From Pachypanchax playfairii (lineage: Eukaryota; Chordata; Actinopteri; Cyprinodontiformes; Aplocheilidae): a stretch of 64,000 nt of DNA. The DNA lies in assembly GCA_006937955.1 (NCBI GenBank), contig SSNP01000020.1, forward strand, positions 3,291,846 through 3,355,845, in the 5' to 3' direction. Position numbers and translations under genes: made by a program. The notes beneath the pieces are model-generated. The model was not told the origin of the DNA and made no database searches. It saw only the letters and a program-made list of their open reading frames with translations. Positions 38,466 to 50,500 of this stretch are shown one piece after another (within the stretch, counting starts at the first letter, position 1; each line of letters opens with the position of its first letter).

Positions 38466-39950
38466 GCTGGTCTCCTCACCTCCAGATGTTTACAGACAGA
38501 TGTTAAAAGAGGAGAAGATGCTACACAATAATAAACATCAACTGGTAAAAACTTTTTTAGATCTAATTGTGTGTGTAATCTGTAATCTACCATTAAATTC
38601 ATAATGGAAATTTTTAAACATCTGCCGTTTATGTTCTATTTGTAAGGAAAATGTAGGTTTATCAGACTTACAAATCATTGTATATTATTTTTATTTATTT
38701 TTTTTGGATTTAGTTGTATAAATTCTAGTAGCCAGTGTTGGTTTAAATTTTAAATAGCGGTATTATTAGTAATCTTTTAAAACACACAGGTATTTTAAAT
38801 TGTAGTATTTAAAAATAAAGGGCATTTTTCATGTGATAAATAAAAGCCTCCCTCATTCCATTTTTTATAATATAAAAGGAAGAAAATATTATTTAATAGA
38901 TATCTATATAGATGTGTGTCAGTTTTGGAATTGGTTTTGAGCTGGAAGCAAGAAAATTAATATTTGGTTTCAAGATAAAATTGATTTTGGGTTGTGATGT
39001 TAACTGATCAACATGTATCAGTATCTAATGACGTGAAATAAACTCATTCATTTATTAATTATGTACAACTTTAGATTAAATCCAGCAAAAAACGACAACA
39101 ATTTAGACATAAATTATGTTCACGTGTGTTTAAGCATGTGCACATTAGGATAACAAGGCTAAAACATTTAGTTAAAAACAGGAAAACTTTATTTAATCCT
39201 GTCTTTTCTTTGTCAAAGTGCCCAAAAACACAATTTAACTAACACACTCACATGTACTAACACACTTTAACTACACACATCCTGTCATGTCAGACATAAT
39301 GACACACACTCACCCACGGTACTCTGCTGAACGAGCGGACGGATATGATGTAACACACAAACTCAACCTCAGATTAAAATAATGGAGCTAAGTGGAAGCG
39401 AACCCATTAATGAGATCATCTGAGATGCCATGGTTTCCATAGAAACCAAAAGTGAAGGGGCCCCGGAGTGATACAAACATCCGTCACTGGGTCACCGTGG
39501 AGTGTGAATGTTTCAACCGTCTTCCTGCTGATGCAGCTCAGTCAGATTAATAATCTGGAGTGTCTTTTCTCCTCTCAGCCTGTGACTGTAGTCAACTCAC
39601 TGTGTAACTGAGCAGCACAGAAAACAAAATCCCGTCTCAGCTGAAATAAAAAAATGTTCTTCTTAAGTCTTTAAACCCGAGTAGTTGAATATTCAGCCGA
39701 AGGAAGAATTTATCCTCTTATCTGTGTCTCTATTGCTTTCTTAATCGTTTCCTATCAGGATCATTTTGCTGTTGATTTTTTGACCAATTTTTGTTTTACA
39801 CCGGCTCATTTAATGTCATAAACACATTAACTTTGAGAAATCCATGCGGCACTTTTATTTTTTGTTCTGGCTTTGAGTAAAAGTTCTCATGGTTTCTGAA
39901 ATTATTTAAAAAATGTTGTTTTATTTTATATTATTTATTACATGAGATGT

Positions 39951-40275
39951 TTTGGCTGCACAGTGGTGCAGTAGGTAACACTGTTGCCTTGCATCAAGAA
40001 AGTCCTGGGTTTGAAACCAGACAGGACTTTTCTACATGGAGGTTCATGTTCTCCACATGCATGTGTGGGTTTTCTATAAGGGTTAGGGTTAGTTGGCAAA
40101 TCTATCTTATCCCTAGGTGTGAGTGGATTGTTTGTCTATATGTGTCCCTATGATGGACTGGTGACCTGTCCAGGTGTGACCCCGCCTCTCACCCAGTGAC
40201 TGCTGGGGAGAAACACCAGCTCCATGTGACCCTGAACGGGAACCAGCAGGTACAGATGATGACTGACTGACACTG
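39951..40275 (+). mobile_element. tRNA-derived SINE, near full length
   Basis: Same family as 22655-22990: GCACAGTGGTGCAGTAGGTA, CCTGGGTTTGAAACCAG, TGATGGACTGGTGACC, CCCCGCCTCTCACCCAGTG and a TGACTGACTGACA tail. An internal piece of the body is deleted near 40085-40105. Confidence 0.85.
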
Positions 40276-41248
40276 GCTGGTTTTTCCTCATTTTTAGTTT
40301 AGTTACAAAGAATGCAGCAGTGAAACATGTAGCATATTGATGTTGTATCTAAACATGACATACACTGATTTTTAGCTTTACACAGATTTTACTAGTAGCT
40401 GATCAAACACTGTTAAAGTAGTTTAAAAGCATGCACTTTCCAAATAAAAACAATTAAAAGATCCTCAGGATTCCTGGAGAACTTGTGCTAAAGACTATTT
40501 CCAAAAATGCCAAATTATGGTGAATTTTCTTCATTTTGCTGGTTTGTGGTTATTTTGCATCAGAATAAACTCTAATATGACACCAAATGAGCAAATAATG
40601 TTCATACAATAGAAATGTCAATATGATCATACAGTAAATATGATGCATATCTGCAAATCAATGGAAAAAAATCCTGCAAAAGATGCAAAACGATCCAAAC
40701 GAAATTGAATTTCACACAATACAACCAGAACAAATAACCAGATTAAAACACAAAACTGCAGAGCATCTATATTACTGAAGAGCTGAAAACACAAACATGG
40801 TCTCCACCCAGTGTATGTGTGTGTTTTTCTGTATCTCCTGTGTGGTTGTTAGTCTTTGTGACCAATGACAGTTTTACCTAAAAGCAGCTAACTTCAAATC
40901 AAATCAAAAGAATTCTAGATGCAGTAAAGTGATCAGTTTCTGGACTCTAGTTATGTTTTTAACAGGAAATCAGCCAAAAAGCAGTTCTCCAGTTTCATTA
41001 TTCATGGATTTCAGTGTTGTGACATTCAAACCTAATAATTCTTCAAGAAAATCCATTTTTATATTGTTTTTTTTTTCATCTTATCTTTGTAAATATTACA
41101 GTCGTCAGTGGTCTGATTTGGTAGTTTGTCACATCAAAAGATCAATAAAAAGTCTTTGGAGTTTGGGTTGGAATGTTCCTTAAAAGACTCTCTTTACAAA
41201 GTGAGTAAAAGGGGAAGCAAAGCCAATAATATAGCGACCATGTGCACA

Positions 41249-41270
41249 CACACACACACACACACACAGA
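41249..41270. repeat. Short (CA)n microsatellite
   Basis: About 11 CA units in the gphb5-gpha2 interval. Confidence 0.9.
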
Positions 41271-43136
41271 GTATCTCCTGACCCAACTGTGTCCTTCCTC
41301 CTGCAGCTGCAGACACAAACCCAGACTTCATTAGTATGTGTGTGTCTGCTAGTTTGGTTTAAGAGCTCATTAATATTCGGCATTAGTTGGTCTTAAATAT
41401 TCATTTTGGGTGAAGTTTTTTGTATGAAGTTTTTTGTACGTGCGCATACATATGTTTTTTACATGTGGGAAGGTCAAACTGTGTGTGTGTGTTCTACACT
41501 GATGGAAAACCTATTTAGTTTTCCTTTGTGTCACAGGACTAAGTGGAAGGGTTAAAACAAGAGGCGAGATGAAGGGAACATGCACACCAGCGGAAAAACG
41601 TTTAAGAAAGAAGGTTCATTTGATTTGAACACTTTCAGAGAATTTAATTCTGCAAGTAGGAAGTTTTGTTGCACGGGAGAAGAAGAAGAAGAAAAATCAA
41701 CACTCATCTTACTGATTGTGGGTGTGTCAAAAGCTATAAGTGTCTCTGCTTCTACCTGTGTTACTTATATCCCTGCATGAAGCTCACCTGTCTGACAACA
41801 CACCTGCACCTGAGACTCACAGCTGTTCAGGTAAGAACCTTCATTTACTAAAACAAAACTTTAGTTTCTTTACTTGGTAAAAGAGACTTTAATTCATGAA
41901 ATTATTCTGCTTTTTTTAACGGGACAAAATAAAATTGTCTCTATAATCCAGAATAATTTAAAAACGATTCAATTAATTTCTTCAGCTAAATGTTAATTTA
42001 AAATATTAGTCAAAGGTTTTGTAAGTTATTTAATTGTTTAAAAATAAATACACTGCATAAACAATTTCATTATTTAAGCATATATAAAAATACAAATTAA
42101 TGTGACTGTCTGGAATGAGCTTTTACATCATTGTGGCTTGATTTTGTCTGATTGAAATTATTTGTTCTGTTGAATTTTTTTTCTATATACACAAAATTAA
42201 ACTTGTGTAAAAAACATTTTTTTAAACATACATCTTAGCCTAATTATTTCATTTTGCTTGGTGAAACAATATGAATTGAAGTTGTTGAGTATGAGCTTCA
42301 TCTCATTTGACTGGGACTCGTTAGAGACGTTAAATTGCTGCAGACGTTCAGCTGGAATCACACTGAACTGGTTTCTATGAGACTTGTGTCTACGTTAAAT
42401 CTGTGAATAAACTGTAAAGTTTGTACATTTGTCTAAACGTCATACAAATATTGTTGCACTTCAGTCACAAATCGTCTTAATTTGTTTGAGTTAAAACTTG
42501 TAGAAAGTGACTATTTCATTGTGTTTTTGTTTTTTTGGGACATTTTGAGTTATTTCTCCCAAATACGTGATTGAACACAAACCTTTGAGTGGAAACCCCA
42601 CACAAGAAGAAAAAACATCCAGGCATTTCCCCTTCAGCTGACACGGGGTTAACAACCCGACACACACGAGTACACATCAGCACTGGCTGACCTGGTAATT
42701 TGGTTGAGCTGATGGCGTCTCCGGGGCCTTTCTGATGTCGCTGTTTCCCAAAGCTGGAAAAAGCTGCCAAAATAGAGGGCAGAGGTCAGAATCCCTCAAA
42801 CTCCCAGGAAAAGATGACTTGAGTTTCCACATGTGTGGGTGTGAGTGAGTCAGGAGGTGTGCATCACATGAAATACAGCATGTACATGTTCTATACTGAG
42901 GTGCATGAACACTGAATCCTTCGCCTTGTCTTGTTTTACAGACTGTAGTTAACACAACGGTGTGTGCACGCAGATGTTGTGTATGTGCATGTATCTGCAG
43001 GTAAATGTTCGATGAGGCAGACTGAAAACATAATGACAGGATTGTTTTTATTCACATTAGCTGATACTCACACAAGTGACACATAGACAGTCCTGCAGGA
43101 GGGGAAATCACCTTCGTTAGAGAGGAGGAGGAGGAG

Positions 43137-43137
<1 letters not shown>

Positions 43138-43182
<45 letters not shown>
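43138..43182. repeat. 45-base poly-G run
   Basis: An uninterrupted run of G follows a GAGGAGGAG stretch, about 190 bp upstream of the gpha2 start codon. The polyproline frames on the other strand are artefacts. Confidence 0.95.
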
Positions 43183-43183
<1 letters not shown>

Positions 43184-43368
43184 GAATCTGAGAGGACTGA
43201 CATGTCCTGAGAATCCACACGAACAATCTGAGCAAAAGACGAAAAACACAAAGTTCTCAACCCAGAAAACAAATTCAAATGTCTAAAATTCACTAGTAAA
43301 TATAATGTAATGTATAATAAAAATACATTACCAAACACCTTACCTGGCTTTCTGTTTGATCCATCCAG

Positions 43369-45185
43369 ATGTTGCAGTGCACAGTTTCACGCCTCGGCCT
43401 TCTGGCCCTGCCGCTGATCTCGCTGCTGCTGCTCTTCTCTCCTATTGGCTGGAGCCACGAGAGCCCCACTCCAGGATGTCACTTATACCGTGAGTTTAAC
43501 TGATAATTTCAAGAGTTAACTCTGAACTATTTACTTTGTATGGTTATTTGGTTCCTGAAAGACCAAAAAGAAACTTCCTGTAAGGAAACAGTCAACTCAG
43601 GATTCCTGACTAATAAATACCAATTCTGGCTAATTTGGCTGATCACCTGATGATCATGTTTAACTTCAGCTGATTTGTTTGACTTTGTGGGTTTGAAAAG
43701 CTGAAAATGTGGGAAAAAAAGTATTGGAGCTTTTACCAATTTTTAAATTTTTTTTTCATGATTATAAAAACACAAGAACAACTAACAAATACACCTAAAT
43801 GTCCCTGGTAAAACAGTAAATGCAACAATATTGATCAGCAAGACCAAAGAAATAGGAAGACACTGTTATTTCTCTACTGAGAAAATACCCGAGTTACATG
43901 ATGTTATATATATATATATAGATATATATGTTATACAGAATGGTAAATAAATAAAATGCATCAAGTTTAAACTTCTATATCTACAAGTCTTACCAAAGTA
44001 CATTTACTCTTACTGTATAAAAGTCATGTATCTTTGGTGTTTGAGATGGGTGTGTTGTAGTGAAAAGTCTACTGTTAACTATGTTTATTAAAAAGATCTG
44101 GACAAAGTGCTGAACTGCCTTTAAGAAAACTTTCTGCTTCAAGTACTATCAGTTCCAACATCCTAAAGTAATACTGCTCAATACTTTACTGTGTTAAACG
44201 TGTATGAAACAGCAGCAGTGTTTGAAGTATCAATAAAATCATTGAAATACTTCCAAACTTCTGGAAATATTTTGTACATTTGTTTTACCAGGAAAATCCC
44301 TTTAAGATGAATGATCTCTTTTTCAAGGCAGTGCTTGGGGAGAGGTGGAAGCTGGACTCGAACCAGCAACCCTCCCGTTGGCTGTCAGCCAGCCCACTAT
44401 TAAATATACACACGTTTCAATCATTCCAATTAATACGATATCTGAAAAATCATATTTAAATCAAGTAAGCCTGGATGTCACCGGGCTGCGACTGTTGGTC
44501 ACTAACAGCAACGTGACCAACTTTCATAAAGATTCTCAATTTCCTCACTTGAGCTGCAGGGTCTCGAACCTCTTCTAGTTCTGGTGAGGGAGATAGTACA
44601 AGGTATGTGAAACAATTTGGGTGGTTGACCAATCAAACTAAAATCTGACTCAGTGAAAACAAGAAAGAAACTCAGAAAACCAAGTAAAATGATGGTGATT
44701 ATGGTATTTATTTGTAGTTTCTGTGTCGCCAACCACTGCAGCCCAGTGAGGTGCATACAAGCTTAAAGCTGCTGAGTCTCTAACATTTACATGCTCTTCT
44801 TCTTCTTCCCTTCCAGCCTTCAACGTGACCATCCGCAGCGACCGCCGTGGCACCTGCAAAGGGACCCATCTGGTCTATGCCTGCGTGGGTTACTGTGAGT
44901 CCAGCGCCTTCCCATCCCGATACTCAGTACTCGTGGCCTCAAACTTCACACACAACATCACCTCTGCATCACGGTGCTGCACCATCAGCAAGGACGCCAA
45001 GGTGAGCGGCGTGAGCGGAGAAAAATAAAAAAACACGTTTGAGCATTTTTAACATCCTGTGGGTCGTTTACTTTCTTCAGGTCAAAGTTCACCTAGACTG
45101 CCCTCGAGGTCGACACCATGGCGAAATAGAAATTCTGACAGCGAAGACGTGTCGCTGCGACATGTGCCGTAAATCCCGCTATTGA
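43369..45185 (+). CDS. gpha2: gpha2: thyrostimulin alpha subunit (glycoprotein hormone alpha 2)
   Basis: Secreted alpha-type cystine-knot subunit, partner of GPHB5 in thyrostimulin. Exons 43369-43489, 44817-45001 and 45081-45185 join in phase to give 136 residues (human about 129). A signal peptide with a strong hydrophobic core (LPLISLLLLLF-like) is followed by the mature domain with PGCHLYPFNVTIRSDR, ACVGYCESSAFPSRYSVLVA, SRCCTIS and a C-terminal CRCDMCRKSRY, all diagnostic of GPHA2 rather than the common alpha subunit (cga). Sequons lie at N43 (NVT), N83 (NFT) and N87 (NIT); N43 and N87 are shared with human. The ATG directly follows an acceptor (CATCCAG), so a noncoding 5' exon is likely; a good candidate ends at 41830 before GTAAGA. 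A 45-base G run lies in that upstream intron. gphb5 is 5.8 kb upstream on the same strand. Confidence 0.97.
44335..44402 (-). mobile_element. tRNA-like SINE head fragment
   Basis: On the minus strand, GCCAACGGGAGGGTTGCTGG is followed by a box B-like GGTTCGAGTCC and then CCACCTCTCCCC. This matches the head of a tRNA-derived fish SINE rather than a functional tRNA: no cloverleaf of normal length is present. Lies in the gpha2 intron. Confidence 0.55.
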
Positions 45186-46075
45186 CACGTAATGAATGAA
45201 AACTGCATACCAAATATCCAGTTTACTGCGTCAGAGGAAACTTTATAAAACAAAAAACTTGATCTTATCTCACTGCAAACTATCTTAACTGTTATTGTCC
45301 AGACTGGGATGTTTGACCCGTTTCCAACAGACAAAATCCTTTTTTAAACATTTTCCCAAAAAGCTCTAAAAGCTAACAGAAAAAGAATCACAGAATCTCT
45401 CTTTCATTACTCGGATCATGTTTTACATGTTTGTTTTGTGCACCTTAAAACAGATTTGTGACAGATTTCAGATCAGTTTGTACAGAAAATCATGGGATTC
45501 TGTTCACCAGCTGACTGACTAGTTTTGAGAAACCATGAAGTGCCCTGCTGAAGAAACGAGTCCATGAAACCCTGAAACATTCAAGTCTGACTTGAATTCT
45601 GGTATTTTATTAAATTCTGAATAAAGAAATGTGAATCTGGTCACAGTTTGTTTTTGATTCTGTCCTTCAGGTGAGGTTTAACTAAAAAAACTTGACTGAC
45701 ATGATTTTAATCCCATTCTGTCACTGATCATAATCCTGCTCTGGGGTTCACACTTCATCTACTTTCATAATCTCATAATAATTAGGGTGATGACGAGCTT
45801 AAAGAAACACTTTTACTTCTTTTCATTGGCTCTTTTCTTCAGTCTCGACAGGAAAATGATCATCAAATATTGAGGACGCGTCCTTCTGTATAAGAACCAC
45901 TACTAACAAACCGGAGACTAAAGAATGTACAATTTTTATTTATTGTTTTGAATTTGAACTGAAAGACTTTTTGTAAATAATATCTGTAAACCAAACATTG
46001 TTTAAAGATGTCAGTTAAATGAAAAGAACAATGAACTGTTTACATGTGTAGTGAAACTGTGTCAATAAAGTTCTG
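45186..46075 (+). other. Probable gpha2 3' UTR
   Basis: No coding exon is visible. AATAAA occurs at 45620-45625 and at 46064-46069, the latter followed by a T/G-rich stretch typical of a cleavage site. Confidence 0.55.
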
Positions 46076-46708
46076 TTCTACAACTCTGAACTCCTTTCTG
46101 TGGATGTTTTCACACTTTACACATAAAAGACTGAATCAAGATGAACTTCCCTTTAACCAGGTGTTAAACTGAACCAAAGCCTTGGGATCAGCGTTACATC
46201 ACTGACTGAACTGCTCAAAACGTCCCCAGAGACACCGTCTCCGTTTCATGATTTATTTTCAGGGGTTGTGAAAATGAAAGGGAAGATGTTTCTGCAAAAA
46301 GAGAAAACAAGAAACATTCATCTTCTGTTTCAGAGTATAAATGTGGTACTTTATTGCTGCTACATTAGGTTGATCTAATATAGCTGCTACTGTCGAACAC
46401 TATCAGCATGAAGGACGTGCTTAAGGCAAGAACGTTGCTGTCAGTTCTCAATCTGCTTGAGGACATCTGGCTTCTTGTTGAAGGAATATTAAACTGTCTG
46501 AGTGAATAATAGGTGGATTTCCCCGACATACTGTAATCTCTCAGGACTCATTTCTAACAAACCAACTGTACAAATCAGTTCTTGTGCCGTCTGTGAGCTT
46601 GAAAGTCAATCAAACGTCCAACTGACGTTAGCATCGCCCTGAACAGCCTGATGTGTATGTTCTATCTGGTAAAGGTTAGTTCCCACCACACTAACACGTG
46701 GTTGGTAA

Positions 46709-47442
46709 CAGGGTTCTGGCAGGTTTCAGTAAGTTAAATTTAAAACCTTTTAAAGACCTTTTTAGACCGTTATGAAGGAAATTTAAAACCAACACGACGC
46801 ATTAATAGAAAGTCAAATACTTCCATAATTGCAAAACCTTTTATTTTCATTAACTTAGTTATCAAAGATCACATTTATATTAATTATGTATTAAAACAGA
46901 TAACCAGAACAGTTACCTTCCTAAATCAAGTAACCCTCTCAACACAACATTAAATATGTCTAAGTAGATCCTACCTACATCTTAGCTCCTCCCCTTTAGC
47001 ACCAATCTCACTATCAAGGGTTTTGACTTTCTCCACCTTAGAGTGAGACATAAGCATCTTTACACCCAGGGTCCCTAGCTGGATGGTCTTCTTGCAAACT
47101 TTACAGCTAGCTTTGCTGGGGACTGATAATAATCATTTGCCAAACTCACCGATATCAAGCCAAGTGTGGTTGAAAACACACTTACCCATGTTTAAATTAC
47201 AAGCAGCCGACATGACTCAACAGACTCACACAGGTATCTATCAGAACCCCTTATCAGGCCAGATAGTGTCAGATTACTGAGTTTCAGCCTATTTTATATG
47301 CTAATGCATCTCGGGAACAAACAAAGGAAAAATTAAGACTTGACCTACATAAATGTAAGATGTACGAAATTCTTAGCAATTTAAAGACTTTTTAAGGTCT
47401 TAAATTTAAGTTATGAATTTTTAAGACCCCGCTCGAACTCTG
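46709..47442 (-). mobile_element. Decayed hAT element with N-terminal (BED-like) transposase remnant
   Basis: The ends CAGGGTTCTGGCAGG and (inverted) CAGAGTTCGAGCGGGG are imperfect inverted repeats, next to TTAAGACC/TTTAAA subterminal words. On the minus strand from 47189 the frame reads MGKCVFNHTWLDIGEFG, then after a stop SCKVCKKTIQLGTLGVK. That is the zinc-finger start of a known type of fish hAT transposase. Several stops; the catalytic part is absent. Only about 20 bp from the last recognised majin exon. Confidence 0.7.
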
Positions 47443-47532
47443 TATAACTGCTGATACACTAACCTGATGAGTCGTTTAAGAATCCCCGGCCTTGCAGCTG
47501 GTATTTCTCTGTCTCGTGTGTCATGTGTCGTC

Positions 47533-50500
47533 TCAGGCTGTTGAAATAATCAGGATTATAATGCACTTGAAAGAAAAAACACATTTCTTATCAGGAAGAA
47601 ATACATTGAAGTAAGATTGACTTCAAGTCCAGTATGTTACCAAATTATTACATTCAGAAGGCGGGTTCAACTCCAGATGTTTAAAGGTTTGTCTCAATGT
47701 AGGAACACACAGTCACATCACATGTATCTGTGATAAAACATAGTTTAGGTTCTTCTTTTCCATTCCTCTGTCTAGGTTCTAGTTCTACTTGAGCTTCTTG
47801 TTTTATTTTGTTGGAGTTTAATCCCTTGTGCTTGAGGTTAGTGACTTCCTGTTCTTACACCTGGTTTGTGTTCAAAGTGAAGAAGTCTTTTGGATGAAAG
47901 GTGAAAATTTCCCAAGAAACAAAATAAAAAGTCCAGTTGCCTTTTTGAAAAACCTGTTTGCTCCTCATTCACTATATAGTTTCAGTTTTTAATCAGCACA
48001 TTAGCAATTCATAGTAATTACTTAGTGAGAATTGTTTGTAAACTAAAAATAACTCTAAATATCTTTTTTTTTTTTTAATTACCATGATTAAAATAAGAAA
48101 AATGCTGCTACTGTCTTTACAGATTTCCCTACTGCTCCTTGAACTCTGTACAGAACACAATGTTCAAGCGTAATCTTGTTTAAAGCTTGTAGATCGGTCA
48201 TGACACTTCCTTCTTGTTGTTGGAAAAAAAAAACTTGATGAGCTGACAGTTTACATCATCTTTTCCTCTTGAAACAAACATTACAAGAAATAACTAGAGA
48301 ATAAAGAAGTGGAAAAAAGTCCAAGTGGACAAAGTGTAAGAAGACTGGATGAGATGAGATAAAAGGCACGGACATGACGGGAGCGGAGGAGGGTAATTTT
48401 GGGGACTTAGTAGCTAATCAGACTGAAGCACCTCAGCAGAGACACTCACTCGCTCACGTACACACAATTACACATTTACTCATACATTCTGATGTAATGC
48501 CATTATTACCCATAATCACCCTTGTTATCCCAGCAGTCTGTGTTAATGTTAGCCTGGGGCGGCGATGAAGATGGAAATGCTACAAATGTGAATCTATTTA
48601 TATAAGACTTAAAGAGGCCGTTCCATTAAAAACAGTTTTTCTGAGGTTTCTGTTGAATGTTTTAGCTCCACAGGTGTTCTTACCTTCATAGTGGGTGTGA
48701 AAACAGGTCAATAACTTCTCTTTCAGTTTTAATCTCTCAAACTACGCAGGTGGCAATAAAACCCGAGTCTGAATGGCCTGTATCTGTTTCGTTACAACTC
48801 CTTTGCTCGTTAGTATTCAGCAGCTCTCGCAGTTGAAACCACGCCTAGCATGCTGCTGGCTAAAAGCTGTTAGCATAAGACGTAGCAAACAGGAAGACAC
48901 AACGTCTGATGTTGCCATGCGTAGCAGGGCAGGAAACAGTATACCTTGCTCTCATAGGCTAGTTTGTTAGCCAATCAGAGTCCAGCAAATTCAAATAATG
49001 AATATGAATGAGCTGCTGCTGAAGCAGCCTGACGGAACGAGCCGGAACTGCACGAATTTTAATGCAGACAGATTGAAAGGTCTGTTAATCAGTGTTTCCT
49101 GACGTTTTTTAGATATAAAATGTTTCATATTACTGGTTAATACTTAAGAAATAACCACAAAGTCCTGAAATTTGAATAAAATGGCCTCTTTAAAAGAAGA
49201 TGAATGGAGACAAAAGCTGAATGGCAAATAATTTAAATTTGTCCAATTACAGTAACTTTGAGCTGAAGTAACTTTTTAGTTTTAAATAAAAAAATGTGAC
49301 AAATGAGTTAAAAGCATCACCTTATCAATGACAACTGGGTCTATGTAGACTTCTTCCTCTGTGTGCTGATGGTCCAGCTCCATCTGACTGCAAGTCAAAC
49401 AACACAAAAACATTCAGTAAAACATCTTATAAGTCATTTTAGAAACAAAATATCAAAACTTTGATAAAGAACATTAAGGTTGCATTAATATAAAAGTGAG
49501 ACAGAACAGAGGAGCATCTAATTCCCTCAGATCAATTACATCAAAGAAAAAGAAGAAGATACATTCACCTTTAATGTTTGGGCATTAAACATTGGACAAG
49601 CAGGTTGAAGTTACAGACTATAAAACTATCTCCAGTTGGCTTAATGTTCCTCTGATCACAGCTGCATAAATCATTCAGAGGTTAAGGTCTGGTGGACTGT
49701 AAAAAATATGAATAATCAGTGTCAGATCACATCACTGCTTGACTCCAAGTGGACCTAATGGAAAGACACCACTGATGAAAGCAGATCTAACGACGTGAGA
49801 CTGGAATTTGTCAAAATGCATATGGACATGCCCGAAAGCTTCTGGGACATGTCCTTTGGACAGATGAGACAAAACTGAAGCTTTTTGTTTACATCAGGTT
49901 AACGTTCACAGACACGTAACATATAAAGTAAAGAACACTGCACATACAGTCAAACATGGAGGAACATTTTTCTTTTACAAGTTTTAGACAGTTTGTGTCA
50001 GATTGGTGAACATCTGCTCATCTTTACATCTGAGGGGCTCTGCCTCTCTAATAATAATAAGAATGCTTCTTTTACATTCAGTCACTGAGATGCTGCAAAA
50101 GAACCTAATTAGTTGTAAAATATCTCAGTTTCATCATCTGACCTGTTGTTTATGCTCTACTATGAATAAATTATGGTTTTATGAACTTTGCACATGTTGC
50201 ATTTTGTTCTGATTTACAATGTAAACAGCGTTCCAACAGTAGAGGAAGAGTTATAATAATATAAACCAGAGGACTGTGGAGAACCCCTGGATCATCTCTA
50301 AAACTCATCCCTTTCAGTTCTGGTTAAACACAAAACCATAATCTGTCCCTTCAGGACATCAACACACTCATCAGTGATCAAGCAGTGTGTAGAAAGCCTC
50401 TGACTGTGTGAGTGTGTGTTGGTTTATGTGCTGTACAGTAACTGTTGCCTGAACTTGAACCTTTGGGAGTTTCTTGTGTAGCACCTTTGTAAAGTACACA

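Larger units (their letters stand above)
37707..41830. other. Intergenic DNA between gphb5 and gpha2 with two SINE copies
   Basis: No coding exon recognised. A candidate noncoding first exon of gpha2 ends at 41830 (GCTGTTCAG followed by GTAAGA). Confidence 0.5.

Noticed and set aside
43052..43338. Polyproline-rich minus-strand frames
   Set aside because: Caused by the 45-G run.
44335..44402. A functional tRNA gene on the minus strand
   Set aside because: Has a box B-like GGTTCGAGTCC but no proper cloverleaf; fits a SINE head.
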